From assembly GCA_016714365.1 (NCBI GenBank), contig JADJNH010000005.1, forward strand, positions 1,712,501-1,776,500: a DNA stretch of 64,000 nucleotides, in the 5' to 3' direction. The notes beneath the pieces were generated by a model that was not told the DNA's origin, made no database searches, and worked only from the letters and a program-made list of their open reading frames with translations. The translations under genes were made by a program, and so were the position numbers. Shown one piece after another: positions 46,467 to 56,140 of this stretch (position 1 is its first letter; the number at the start of each line of letters is the position of its first letter). This DNA comes from Candidatus Vicinibacter affinis (lineage in GTDB: Bacteria; Bacteroidota; Bacteroidia; Chitinophagales; Saprospiraceae).

Positions 46467-47276
46467 CTAAAGATCTCGTTTATTGATTAGATAATACATG
46501 CCCCAAATAAAAACAAAAATATACCCAATGCTCAAAGGTATTGAAATATGATCCGGCACAAGGGCCATGGCTCCACCGGCAGTCTTGAACTGTTCTGGCA
46601 TCATTCTGTAAAAGGGTAGGGGGGTGAGATCTTCAAAAACATTCATGGGGAAATAAATGTGCGCAGACTTGTGTATGTATTTTTGTACCAGGACCCATCT
46701 GATGAAGGGCTCCAACATCATGATGTAAATCATGTAGGTGAAAAGTGCCAACCCTGAACGTCGCAGTAAAAATCCCAACAGCAAACCAAAAACTCCGTAT
46801 GAAATATTCATCAGGAAAAATTTCAGGATGATCAGTGGCTGATCAAATGCGAAATCCAGTTTGGTGTGTGGTTCATGGATGTAACCGCAGGCAAGTACGC
46901 ATAGGATATAATACAGAGTAGCACCCACACACATCATGAGTATGAAGAGCAATTTTGCTGACACGAACTGATTGCGTTGGAGACCGTTGATGATGGATTG
47001 TCGCAGTGTTTTGAAACTGTATTCTGAAGTTACGGTATACACTGCAAAAAAACCAAACATAAAGAATGCAAGCCAGGATCCTGCATAGGCAAAGAAATCC
47101 CAGTTGGTTGGAAACTCAAAGAAGATAAAATTTCCCGGCAATACAGGCGGCATAGGGTTTACACTTTTGCCGATCATCATGGTGCCTGGCAACATTACAA
47201 GATAGCTGAAACAAATCAGGATGAAAACGGTATTCTTACGATTTTTTAACCATTCCAGTTTTAAGAGATATCCCAT
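46467..47276 (-). CDS. ABC-2 type transporter permease
   Basis: 269 residues with six hydrophobic segments (about 18-36, 58-80, 104-128, 147-172, 178-200, 240-262), the usual ABC-2 permease layout. The loop SEYSFKTLRQSIINGLQRNQF before helix 3 is the typical coupling region of this family. It pairs with the ATPase gene 41 bases upstream; together they make an exporter whose substrate is unknown. GldA/GldF-type and NatAB-type exporters share this arrangement, but I see no mark that fixes the subfamily. Last gene of the operon, next to the insertion-sequence remnant. Confidence 0.88.
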   Translation of the reverse strand: MGYLLKLEWLKNRKNTVFILICFSYLVMLPGTMMIGKSVNPMPPVLPGNFIFFEFPTNWDFFAYAGSWLAFFMFGFFAVYTVTSEYSFKTLRQSIINGLQRNQFVSAKLLFILMMCVGATLYYILCVLACGYIHEPHTKLDFAFDQPLIILKFFLMNISYGVFGLLLGFLLRRSGLALFTYMIYIMMLEPFIRWVLVQKYIHKSAHIYFPMNVFEDLTPLPFYRMMPEQFKTAGGAMALVPDHISIPLSIGYIFVFIWGMYYLINKRDL

Positions 47277-47317
47277 ATTATAGTTGCTTTAATTTTCTTT
47301 TGAAAGACATTTGAATT

Positions 47318-48220
47318 TTAGCTGTTGTGCTCTTTTACAATTTCCAGAAATTCATCTTCCAGCCTGGTCTTTTTAATGTTCAGGCTGCTGAGTAAAATTC
47401 CCTGTTCAAAAGCGTATTTATTAATCATGGAAGTTTTGATGTCCTGTTCACAACTCAGTATTAAATTCTGTCCGGCTATTTCCGCAGATTTTATTCCGGG
47501 CATGTGCAGCAGGATGGATTGCGCTTTTTCAAGGTCGTCACAGGAAATTTCAATGATCAAATTGGTATCCATCACAGAGCCAACAGTTCCCTGAGCCAGT
47601 AATTGTCCTTTGTTGAGTATGATGACATCAGAACAAATTTTTTCTACCTCATCCAAAATATGACTGGCCATAAAAATGGTTTTACCGGTCCTACTTATTT
47701 TAATGAGGATGTCACGGATCTCCGCGATGCCCTGTGGGTCAAGACCATTGGTGGGTTCATCAAAAATGACCACTTCCGGATCTCCCAACAGTGCCGCAGC
47801 AATGGCAAGACGTTGTCTCATTCCAAAGGAGTACGTCTTGAAGGGAGAATTTCTTCGTTCGTAAAGATTCACGAGTTTCAAGGCAGATGTATAATCAGGA
47901 CTTTCAATTTGTTTGATGTGGGCAACTATTTCAAGATTGTCCATTGCATCCAGGTAGGGAAAAAAATTGGGCGTTTCCAGCGTGGCACCAATATGTTTTC
48001 GGTATTGCTGTCCATATTTATTTTTAAACCAATTGAATTGCCCCTGATCTGATTCTATGATGTCCAGTACAATTCCCAGGGTGGTAGATTTTCCGCTTCC
48101 ATTGGGTCCCAGCAAACCATAAACCTTACCCGGTTTGATTTCGATGTCAAGACCTTTTAAGGCTTTTATCTTCCCATAAGATTTGGAAAGGTTTTGAATG
48201 GAGAGTAAACTGTCCTGCAT
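47318..48220 (-). CDS. ABC transporter ATPase (NatA/GldA-like)
   Basis: 300-residue ABC ATPase: Walker A GPNGSGKST at 38-46, Q-loop near ATLETPNFFPYLDAM, signature YSFGMRQRLAIA, Walker B and D-loop VIFDEPTNGLDPQG, and switch His in FMASHILDEVE. The C-terminal 75 residues are the extension typical of multidrug/NatA-type exporters. Its ATG overlaps the stop codon of the upstream BNR-protein gene (TAATG), so translation is coupled, and the permease follows after 41 bases. Partner of the permease in exporting an unknown substrate. Confidence 0.93.
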   Translation of the reverse strand: MQDSLLSIQNLSKSYGKIKALKGLDIEIKPGKVYGLLGPNGSGKSTTLGIVLDIIESDQGQFNWFKNKYGQQYRKHIGATLETPNFFPYLDAMDNLEIVAHIKQIESPDYTSALKLVNLYERRNSPFKTYSFGMRQRLAIAAALLGDPEVVIFDEPTNGLDPQGIAEIRDILIKISRTGKTIFMASHILDEVEKICSDVIILNKGQLLAQGTVGSVMDTNLIIEISCDDLEKAQSILLHMPGIKSAEIAGQNLILSCEQDIKTSMINKYAFEQGILLSSLNIKKTRLEDEFLEIVKEHNS

Positions 48221-51081
48221 TATTTTATTTTTAAGTTTTTTTCTTCCGAAATACCGGCTTTGTTAATTTTAATTTTGTACAGGCCTTTTGGAAGATAATT
48301 TTTTTTGTCATCGGTTTCTGGGAATCGGTATTCTTTGTTTTCTTTTTTATATTCTTTTAAGAAGTTGGCAATTGAAGAAGATTCTATATGACCATCCAAC
48401 TGTAGTTGATTTATTCCCCTGGTCAACATCCATTTTTTCTTATTGAGCGTAATATTTTGGAACATTATTTTTACTTCCGCCTCTCCTGATGATTTGGAAT
48501 ACACACTAAGGGGGATTTGAAGACTGTCTGCAGGAGTATACACATTTTTCTTTTTTCCCCAATCGTTGTTAAATTTTATTTCATCAGGTTCAAACAGCAT
48601 AATTTCTTTCTGCAAATTGCTGTCAGATAATTGTTGCAGAACACTTACATCTGCAATAAATACAGAACGCCCATGTGTACCTATGATCAACTCTTTCGCT
48701 TTTGGATGAACTTTCAGATCATGAATGGGAACAAATGGAAGTTGCTCACTCAATAATGAAAAATTAATTCCATTGTCCAATGAATAATAAACACCATGAT
48801 CACTGCCTGCGTAGAGTAAGTTCGGATGCTCGGGGTCTTCGCAAACTACATTCAATGGTTCAGCAGGAAGATTCATTCCAATTCGCTTCCAATTTGCACC
48901 ATAATTTTCAGATACATACAACATGGATTCGAAATCATCCCGGCGATAATTGTTGAGACAGAGATAAACTTTTTGTTTGACATGTGTGGAGGCAAGAATT
49001 TTGGACACGTATTTATCCTGTGGTATTCCTTCATTTATTTTATTCCAATTATCTCCCCCATCTTTGCTTACATAAACTTCACCATCGTCACTGCCGGTAT
49101 AGAGTAAGCCAAATTTTAATTTTGACTCAGAGATGGTGGTAATGGTCCCGAACGGCACATCACCTTGGGTGTTTCCTTTGGTGAGATCAGGTGAAATGAT
49201 TTCAAATTTTCTGCCTTGATTCATAGATCGGTGCAAAAAATTTGAACCCATGTACAGTATGTCGCTGTTGTGCGAAGACAAAAGTATAGGCGTCTGCCAA
49301 TTCCACCGATAGGGCCTTTCACCCAGTTTGTGTTTAGGCGTAATTCTGCTGGTTGTGCCAAAATTTTTATCAATTCTGAAATAATTGCCAAATTGAAAAC
49401 CCGTGTAAATTATTTTGCTGTCGGTCGGGTCTACTTCAGTTTGCATGCCGTCACCACCCAGCAAAACTTCATGAGGATATTTGCCATAAAGTTGCCAGCC
49501 ATTGGAAATTTTATTTCCGGAAGGACCTTTCCAAACCCCATTGTCTTGGGCACCTCCATAGACATGATAATCTTCTTCGAGGTCATAATTTATGGAATAA
49601 AATTGTCCCACCGGAGGATGCGTGCATCGTAGCCAATTGTTTCCACCGTCATAAGTAATGTTGATGCCACCGTCATTTCCATTGATCATGTGAAAAGGAT
49701 TTGCGGGATTTATCCAGAGCGCATGGTGGTCCACATGCTGATTGTCATTCTCAATCGAATGAAAAGTTTTTCCACCATCCGCAGAACTGATCAATGGATA
49801 ACCCAACAAAATAACATGTTGCGGATTTTTTGGGTTGAGCCTGACCTGACCAAAATAATATCCGTAGGTAAAATAAATTCCATCCAAAAATCCTTCATGC
49901 GTTTTATGCCAAGTTTTTCCGGCATCTGTAGAAGCATAAAGTTCACCGCCTTTTATGGGGGTATCAAATAAACGTGAATTTCCGTCTTCAAGATACTCGG
50001 CAAGATGAGCAGGAAGTATTTTGTCCTGGCGAATTAATTTTTTTACAGAAGCAGCTGTATAGTCAGCATCAAAATTTTTATCCCGAAGAAAAATTTCAAG
50101 TGAATCATCTTTAATTTTAAGAAATTCTTCTTTGGTCATTTTTTTAAAAACATCCTTGTGCAATCCGATTTTTTTTTCGGAATCTGCAGGTCTTCGTTCA
50201 TGATTGTCCAGCAAAGCATAAATAATTTGTTGGGTACCTGCATGATAAATGCTGAGTCCAATCCTACCCACAAAAGCTCCATGTGGAAAACCGGAGGAAG
50301 AATCAGTAAGTAATTTCCAATGCAAGCCGTAATCATTGGTTTTGTAGATTCCTGATCCCTGGCCGGACTCATTCAAATTCCAGGCTCTTCTGGTGCGTGT
50401 CCAGCTGGAAGCATACAAAATGGAAGGATCAAGAGGATCCATTACCAGGTCAATGATGCCGGTACTGTCGTTTATGAAAAGGTTTCTCTTCCAGGTTCTC
50501 CCAGCATCGGAACTTGTATACAAACCCCGATCAGGATTTTCGGAATACAGATGTCCAAGTGCTGCAACATAAACCCTGTTTGTATCGCCGGGGTCAAGTA
50601 TGATTTTTCCAATGTGTTGTGTTTCTTCCAGACCAAGGTGAATCCAGGTTTTACCCAAATCATAAGATTTATAAATGCCGCAGCCTGCATACGAGGAACG
50701 ACTGGAGTTGTTCTCTCCGGTGCCCAGATAAATGATTTTTCTTGGCCAGTCAATAGCGAGGTCTCCAATGGTCATCACAGCCTCATGATCAAAGAGCGGA
50801 CTAAAGCTTGCTCCATTGTTGTTGGTGTGCCAAAGGCCTCCCGAGGCAAATGCCACATAAAATTCCTCAGGGCGATCAGGATTGGCTTCAATGTCTACCA
50901 CTCTACCTCCGAATACTGTGGGCCCGATGTTGCGGATAGGAATTTGATGGGAAAGAGAGGTCGCAGATATTTTTTGACGTTGCTGCAAGGCTTGCAGTCG
51001 GGATGGGGGATTTGAATCCTGTGCATTCACTATAGAAATGAAAGCCATGAGAATCAACACTTGCAGACATTTTTTTGCCAT
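48220..51081 (-). CDS. Secreted BNR/VPS10-like beta-propeller protein
   Basis: 953 residues from the ATG at 51081 (a start at 51102 adds seven residues before the signal peptide). Signal peptide ends SIVNAQ. About residues 45-760 carry many Asp-box/BNR motifs (TNNNGASF, SYDLGKTW, SSDAGRTW, STDAGKTW, SADGGKTF, TYDGGNNW, SKDGGDNW, SENYGANW, SLDNGINF) of two stacked propellers, as in 'glycosyl hydrolase, BNR repeat' and sortilin-like proteins of Bacteroidota. The C-terminal about 150 residues form a beta domain; a standard T9SS domain is not apparent. The coding end overlaps the ABC ATPase start, unusual for a surface protein, and may tie it to that exporter. Confidence 0.88.
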   Translation of the reverse strand: MAKKCLQVLILMAFISIVNAQDSNPPSRLQALQQRQKISATSLSHQIPIRNIGPTVFGGRVVDIEANPDRPEEFYVAFASGGLWHTNNNGASFSPLFDHEAVMTIGDLAIDWPRKIIYLGTGENNSSRSSYAGCGIYKSYDLGKTWIHLGLEETQHIGKIILDPGDTNRVYVAALGHLYSENPDRGLYTSSDAGRTWKRNLFINDSTGIIDLVMDPLDPSILYASSWTRTRRAWNLNESGQGSGIYKTNDYGLHWKLLTDSSSGFPHGAFVGRIGLSIYHAGTQQIIYALLDNHERRPADSEKKIGLHKDVFKKMTKEEFLKIKDDSLEIFLRDKNFDADYTAASVKKLIRQDKILPAHLAEYLEDGNSRLFDTPIKGGELYASTDAGKTWHKTHEGFLDGIYFTYGYYFGQVRLNPKNPQHVILLGYPLISSADGGKTFHSIENDNQHVDHHALWINPANPFHMINGNDGGINITYDGGNNWLRCTHPPVGQFYSINYDLEEDYHVYGGAQDNGVWKGPSGNKISNGWQLYGKYPHEVLLGGDGMQTEVDPTDSKIIYTGFQFGNYFRIDKNFGTTSRITPKHKLGERPYRWNWQTPILLSSHNSDILYMGSNFLHRSMNQGRKFEIISPDLTKGNTQGDVPFGTITTISESKLKFGLLYTGSDDGEVYVSKDGGDNWNKINEGIPQDKYVSKILASTHVKQKVYLCLNNYRRDDFESMLYVSENYGANWKRIGMNLPAEPLNVVCEDPEHPNLLYAGSDHGVYYSLDNGINFSLLSEQLPFVPIHDLKVHPKAKELIIGTHGRSVFIADVSVLQQLSDSNLQKEIMLFEPDEIKFNNDWGKKKNVYTPADSLQIPLSVYSKSSGEAEVKIMFQNITLNKKKWMLTRGINQLQLDGHIESSSIANFLKEYKKENKEYRFPETDDKKNYLPKGLYKIKINKAGISEEKNLKIK

Positions 51082-51278
51082 GAAATTGAAAGTAATAAGC
51101 ATGTTGGGGCGAATTTAAAGGCAGAAAAGAAGAGAAAATTATTTTTTCGACAAGGTATCAAAAAGCCTCTATTAAACCCACAATTGTCATGAGAGTTCGT
51201 AGTGAGAGGCAAAAGAGCAACAAAGCTATTTTGGTTTTTAATAGAATTCCAATGACAATTTTGGGTAAAAGCGATTTT

Positions 51279-51599
51279 TTACCTGAGGGATCTAAACCTG
51301 TCCGCACCATATTCCAGTTGATTGCTGTAGTCCAGACTGCCCAGTCTGAAACTAAGCTTCACATTGGTTTGGGTAAAAAAGCGGTGTTCAAGTCTGCAGA
51401 AGAAGGGCATCGATTTTTTTTGAAGCAGGCAACTGACAGAAAGGCATGATAAAGTAAAAGTGTCTTGTGAATGCGTGAAAGAAGGAAGTACAAATTTGGA
51501 AGAAAACGGAAGTAGTGAGGGGTTTTGTATTTGAGCTTTTAAGGTTCCTCCAAGATGTATGAGACAACAAACGATGGCAGGAACTAACATTGCTTTCAT
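51279..51599 (-). CDS. Small secreted protein of unknown function
   Basis: 106 residues from the ATG at 51599 with a signal peptide (AMLVPAIVCCLIHLGGTLKAQ). The mature part, with FFCRLEHRFFTQTNVKLSFRLGSLDYSNQLE, resembles a group of small Bacteroidota exported proteins that end in an RLGSLDYVN-like motif; that link is from memory of the wording and not checked. Two or three Cys may pair. The opposite strand also has an open frame, but only this one has a signal peptide. Nothing else is seen in the gaps on either side (51103-51278 and 51600-51801). Confidence 0.65.
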   Translation of the reverse strand: MKAMLVPAIVCCLIHLGGTLKAQIQNPSLLPFSSKFVLPSFTHSQDTFTLSCLSVSCLLQKKSMPFFCRLEHRFFTQTNVKLSFRLGSLDYSNQLEYGADRFRSLR

Positions 51600-51801
51600 T
51601 GTCCGGAATTGTTGCACATCCAATTCACCAGACTTCCACCTAGGAAAAGCCAGGCAAGCCCTTTCAAAAGAAAAAACAGGAAACCCACCAGCCCAAATCT
51701 TTTTAGCATCGATTTGTATTTGTCATTCATGGATAAACAATTGTCGATAACTAATGAATATCACTGCTTTTTGTTCAAGTCAATTTGAAATTTCAATCAA
51801 A

Positions 51802-53427
51802 TTAAGTTTGTATGACGCCCACATTATATTTTTCGACCGGAGCATGATCTGCCGCTTCAATACCCATAGAAATCCATTCCCGTGTCTTTCTTGGATCAAT
51901 GATGGCGTCTACCCATAGCCGGGCTGCTGCATAATAGGCAGTCGTTTGTTTTTCGTAGCTTTTGCTGGTCGTTTCAAAAAGTCTTTTTTCTTCCTCTGCA
52001 TCCGGTGGATGTCCCTTGCTCTTTAAGGCGGAAACCTGTATTTGTGTAAGGACTTTTGCAGCCTGGGCACCACCCATGACAGCGATTTTAGCACTTGGCC
52101 ATGCCACAATCAGCCTTGGGTCGTAGGCTTTGCCGCACATGGCGTAGTTACCCGCTCCGTAGGAGTTTCCAATGACTATGGTGAATTTAGGCACCGTGCT
52201 GTTGGCGACCGCATTGACCATTTTTGCTCCATCTTTAATTATGCCTCCATGCTCAGATCGGGTGCCGACCATAAAACCTGTTACATCCTGCACAAACACC
52301 AGGGGAATTCTCTTTTGATTACAATTCATCACAAATCTTGCGGCCTTGTCAGCTGAATCTGAATAAATGACACCGCCCATTTGCATTTCTCCCTTGCCTG
52401 ACTTAAAAACCTGACGGTCGTTTGCCACGATGCCCACTGCCCAGCCATTGATTCTTGCGTATGCGCAAATGATCGTCTTGCCGTAATGTTCCTTGTATTC
52501 AGTAAGTTCGGAACCATCTACGATGCATTCCAGTATTTTGCGCATGTCGTATGGCTTCAGGCCACCTACAGGATAATGGCCCAGGATTTCCATGGGATCC
52601 TTTACAGGAGGAGTAGCCTCTTTACGGTCAAATCCGGTTCTTGGAAAATGACCCATCTTGTCAACCAGTTTTTTGATGGTATCCAGACATTCAACGTCAT
52701 CTTTCATTTTGTAATCAGTTACGCCGGATATCTCGTTGTGTGTTTTAGCACCACCGAGTGTTTCGTTGTCGGTTTCTTCACCAATGGCAGCTTTTACCAG
52801 ATAGGGTCCTGCCAGAAAGATCGACCCTGTGTTTTCAACGATCAGGCATTCATCAGACATAATTGGTAAATAGGCGCCACCCGCTACACAGCTTCCCATC
52901 ACCGCGGCAATTTGAGGAATTCCGCGACTGGAGATGATGGCGTTGTTTCTAAAAATCCGGCCGAAATGTTCTTTGTCGGGAAATATTTCATCCTGCATGG
53001 GTAGATAGACACCGGCACTGTCCACCAGGTATATGAGCGGTAAACGGTTTTCCATGGCTATCTCCTGGGCACGCAGATTCTTTTTGCCGGTGATCGGGAA
53101 CCATGCGCCTGCTTTTACGGAGGCATCGTTGGCGATAATTACGCACAATCTTTTCTGTACATAACCGAGTACTACGACCACGCCACCAGCAGGGCATCCG
53201 CCATGCTCTTCATACATTTCATATCCTGTAAAGGCACCTATCTCCAGGACCTCAGTTTCTTTATCTACCAGGTATGCAATTCGTTCCCGTGCCGTCATTT
53301 TTCCCTGGGCACGCTGTGCCTCCAGTTTTTTCACCCCCCCTCCCAAATAAATTTTCTCCAGATCTTTGTTCATTCTGGAGATGTTCAGCTTCATTTCGTC
53401 TTCGTTGATATAGAAATTTGGATCCAT
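51802..53427 (-). CDS. Acyl-CoA carboxylase beta subunit (carboxyltransferase), methylcrotonyl-CoA type
   Basis: 541 residues, the usual size for the biotin-dependent carboxyltransferase beta subunit. The N-half has KMTARERIAYLVD and the acyl-CoA site GSCVAGGAYLPIMSDE; the C-half has the carboxybiotin site VIGNSYGAGNYAMCGKAYDPRLI and AKIAVMGGAQAAKVL. The block NTGSIFLAGPYLVKAAIGEE favours methylcrotonyl-CoA carboxylase beta (leucine breakdown) over propionyl-CoA carboxylase, but the substrate cannot be settled by eye. The alpha subunit is not adjacent. A TACCTTTG box lies 47 bases upstream. Confidence 0.93.
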   Translation of the reverse strand: MDPNFYINEDEMKLNISRMNKDLEKIYLGGGVKKLEAQRAQGKMTARERIAYLVDKETEVLEIGAFTGYEMYEEHGGCPAGGVVVVLGYVQKRLCVIIANDASVKAGAWFPITGKKNLRAQEIAMENRLPLIYLVDSAGVYLPMQDEIFPDKEHFGRIFRNNAIISSRGIPQIAAVMGSCVAGGAYLPIMSDECLIVENTGSIFLAGPYLVKAAIGEETDNETLGGAKTHNEISGVTDYKMKDDVECLDTIKKLVDKMGHFPRTGFDRKEATPPVKDPMEILGHYPVGGLKPYDMRKILECIVDGSELTEYKEHYGKTIICAYARINGWAVGIVANDRQVFKSGKGEMQMGGVIYSDSADKAARFVMNCNQKRIPLVFVQDVTGFMVGTRSEHGGIIKDGAKMVNAVANSTVPKFTIVIGNSYGAGNYAMCGKAYDPRLIVAWPSAKIAVMGGAQAAKVLTQIQVSALKSKGHPPDAEEEKRLFETTSKSYEKQTTAYYAAARLWVDAIIDPRKTREWISMGIEAADHAPVEKYNVGVIQT

Positions 53428-53473
53428 GTTTACTGTTATTTGAGGGCTTTTAAGGGAAAATTAATACCGGGGA

Positions 53474-53481
53474 CAAAGGTA
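53474..53481 (-). promoter_or_regulatory. Candidate -7 box (TACCTTTG) of the carboxylase gene
   Basis: Exact TANNTTTG match on the minus strand 47 bases before the start codon. No TTTG at the -33 spacing. Confidence 0.45.
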
Positions 53482-53697
53482 TTAAATAAGGGTGTATATT
53501 TTTTGGGATCGATTTCTTCGTGGAATATGAAAATCGATTGGGCATTTTTTATAAAAAATTCATCGATTTTTTAATAAACATGCACTGCAAGAGAATTACA
53601 CAATAAAATTTTATATTTTATTCAGTGAAGAGGGATCTTCATAATTTTCAATTAAAAAATAGAAAGTAGTGTGCTAGATTTTAAAAGAAATGTTGGA

Positions 53698-54357
53698 TTA
53701 TTTTTTTTTGTCAAACAGCAAAAAACGGCCGCCGAATCCAATTTGAAGGAGGTCGATCCAGGTTGATGCAGAACGATTACCAAGACTATAATAGCCAATA
53801 TCTAAACCAAATTTATTCCGATTGCCTACCAAAAAACCGGTATTGAATCCAAGATAATTAATTCCATACCCTGAGCCTACATAGGAACTGAATTGGTAAA
53901 TGTATCTTGGGCTTAAATACAAGGCAATTTTTTCTGAAGGGTGATACGAAAAATATGCAGGCACCTGAACATTCCACAACGCAAGAAATCCTATGGAACC
54001 TACTTCTCCACCTACTGACAAAGCAATTGGCGAATCCTTGCCTCCATAAAATTGGTATTTTACACCTGCGCTTATGTTGGCAGAAGTATTAAACCTAAAA
54101 TTAATGTCAAGATCTTCCAAAACCCCGTATCTCCCACCTACTTCAACGTTTGGCCAAAAGATATTTTCAAGATCATCCCAATTCCCATTGTCTGTGTTTG
54201 CAAGTTTTGGACTTCTGGAAAAATTGATGGAACTGCTGAGCTCTATCTTTTCTTTGCCAAGGGTTCTTCCATCCTGAAAACCAGTTACGGAGGCACAATT
54301 AGTCCACAGAATTAGGATACTGATGAATCCAAGCAGGTGCATTTGAAATTTTGTCAT
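53698..54357 (-). CDS. Outer-membrane beta-barrel lipoprotein-like protein, unknown
   Basis: 219 residues. The N-terminus has a lipoprotein-like signal (ILILWTNC, Cys21). The rest is a run of amphipathic strands: IELSSSINFS, NVEVGGRYGVLEDLDINFRF, ISAGVKYQFYGG, IALSVGGEVG, IALYLSPRYIYQFS, YLGFNTGFLVG and a final LLQIGFGGRFLLFDKKK. The pattern suggests an 8- to 10-stranded outer-membrane barrel. No family is named with confidence. It lies between the carboxylase and HtrA genes, with about 230-270 unannotated AT-rich bases on each side. Confidence 0.78.
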   Translation of the reverse strand: MTKFQMHLLGFISILILWTNCASVTGFQDGRTLGKEKIELSSSINFSRSPKLANTDNGNWDDLENIFWPNVEVGGRYGVLEDLDINFRFNTSANISAGVKYQFYGGKDSPIALSVGGEVGSIGFLALWNVQVPAYFSYHPSEKIALYLSPRYIYQFSSYVGSGYGINYLGFNTGFLVGNRNKFGLDIGYYSLGNRSASTWIDLLQIGFGGRFLLFDKKK

Positions 54358-54588
54358 GTCTTAAAGTATTGTGTTATCGAATTTCTTGATCCCAGAGAAT
54401 AAAGTTTAGCTAAGGTTTAAAGGGTCTCCCATGTTTTAAATAATTAAAACACATTCAAGAGATATACAAAAGTATAAATTTAAAAATTACCGAGCGTGAG
54501 TTGGTCCTATTGGAAGTGACTTTTCACTTTAATTCTTTCAAACTTATTTATCGAAAAGGATGGAAAGTAAATTTTAATTTAAAACTGT

Positions 54589-56031
54589 TTATTCTTTATA
54601 AAAACTATACGGGTAGCGACCTTTATAATTTTGATAAAAACCATCGAAGCTCACTTTATCTGAAGCGCTGTTGATTAAGTCCACCAGGTCATCCACGGAC
54701 TGAATTTTTTTACCATTTACAGTGGTGATGATATAGCTTGGTGCCATGTTGGTCCCGAAAATGATTCCATCTCTGTAAATGTTGAGCACTTTGACTCCGT
54801 CTGTTTTTAATTCGCTAATTTCTGCTTCACTCAGATCCCTCACTTCAAAACCTAGTTTTACCAATACAGGATCTCTGCGAGTGGCAATAAGTTCTGTGGA
54901 ATTGATTTGATTTTTAAGTATGGCTTTTGCAGTAAACATGGCTTTATTTCTCCAAAAAGACAAGGATACTTCAGCACCCGGCCGGAATCTGCCTATAATT
55001 TCCTGTAATTCAGAAACAGTGGCAACTTTATAACCATTGACTTCCAAAATAATGTCCTCCGGTCTAAGACCAGCCTCTTCTGCAGCACCTGACTTTGTAG
55101 TGTTTGAAATAAAAATACCCGCCACACGGTCCAATCCGTATTGTTTGGCTTTGGCATTGTCCACATTTTCAATGGTTACTCCCAGGAGTCCTCTTTGTAC
55201 CACACCAAATTCCTGTAAGTCACCGATGACTTTTCTCACCAGGTTGGAAGGGATGGAAAAAGAATAACCTTCATACCTTCCGGTATAGGTCATGATGGCC
55301 GTATTGATGCCGATGAGCTCACCGGCAGTATTGACCAAAGCACCACCAGAATTACCCGGATTTACAGCGGCATCTGTTTGAATAAATGACTCTATGCGGT
55401 ATTGTTGGTTGTTCAGAATGTTGATATTTCTTGCTTTCGCAGAGACGATGCCCGCAGTAACGGTAGATTGCAATTTAAAAGGGTTGCCGACCGCCAGAAC
55501 CCATTCTCCAATGGCGGTTGAATCTGAATTACCAAACAATAAATAAGGTAAGCCTGAATCCTCTATTTTAATCAAGGCGATGTCAGTGGTGGGATCGGTT
55601 CCAATCACAGTCGCTTCATATTCCCGGTTGTCGTTTAATAGTACCTGAATTTTTTCGGCATGTTCTACTACGTGATTGTTGGTCACAATGTAGCCATCCG
55701 GGGAAATGATTACCCCGGAACCGGTGGCCAGACCTTTATTGGTGATGCTCATCCGGTCTCCATCTTCCTGAATGCTTTCAATAAATACAACTGCAGGGGT
55801 ACTGACCTTTGCAGCAGTGATGAAGTCAGTCGGCACACTGGACAGCAAATTGCTGTGAAGACGATCTGATTTGATCAATTTTTCCAATTGACTCTGGTTA
55901 ACTCTCTGAGATTTCCATTCCTTGAGCAGGACATCGTCTTTTCGGTGGTACATCAAATGATGAGCTCCCAAAGTAAGAAAGGCGGTAACCAGTGCGGTGC
56001 AAAGAACTAAAATTATTACTTGTCTGATCAT
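54589..56031 (-). CDS. HtrA/DegP-type serine protease with two PDZ domains
   Basis: 480 residues: N-terminal membrane anchor or signal (about 4-24), trypsin-like domain with the complete triad His120 (TNNHVV), Asp150 (TTDIALIKI) and Ser228 (NPGNSGGAL), then PDZ1 (about 275-370, LGVTIENV ... GLRPEDIILEVNG) and a shorter PDZ2 (about 395-475). HtrA proteases clear misfolded proteins in the periplasm. Length and domain order match bacterial DegP/DegQ. Gene is monocistronic; no sigma-E-type site recognised. Confidence 0.95.
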   Translation of the reverse strand: MIRQVIILVLCTALVTAFLTLGAHHLMYHRKDDVLLKEWKSQRVNQSQLEKLIKSDRLHSNLLSSVPTDFITAAKVSTPAVVFIESIQEDGDRMSITNKGLATGSGVIISPDGYIVTNNHVVEHAEKIQVLLNDNREYEATVIGTDPTTDIALIKIEDSGLPYLLFGNSDSTAIGEWVLAVGNPFKLQSTVTAGIVSAKARNINILNNQQYRIESFIQTDAAVNPGNSGGALVNTAGELIGINTAIMTYTGRYEGYSFSIPSNLVRKVIGDLQEFGVVQRGLLGVTIENVDNAKAKQYGLDRVAGIFISNTTKSGAAEEAGLRPEDIILEVNGYKVATVSELQEIIGRFRPGAEVSLSFWRNKAMFTAKAILKNQINSTELIATRRDPVLVKLGFEVRDLSEAEISELKTDGVKVLNIYRDGIIFGTNMAPSYIITTVNGKKIQSVDDLVDLINSASDKVSFDGFYQNYKGRYPYSFYKE

Positions 56032-56140
56032 AAACTTGTTACATATAAAACAAAACCAAGATATGTTTAAGCAATAATCATGCCCGATTTATTCCACATT
56101 CCTGGTTTTAGAACATATAACGCAAAAAATATAAATTTGG

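Noticed and set aside
51189..51449. 86-codon plus-strand ORF opposite the small secreted protein
   Set aside because: No signal peptide or motif, while the minus-strand frame has a good signal peptide and a conserved-looking end.
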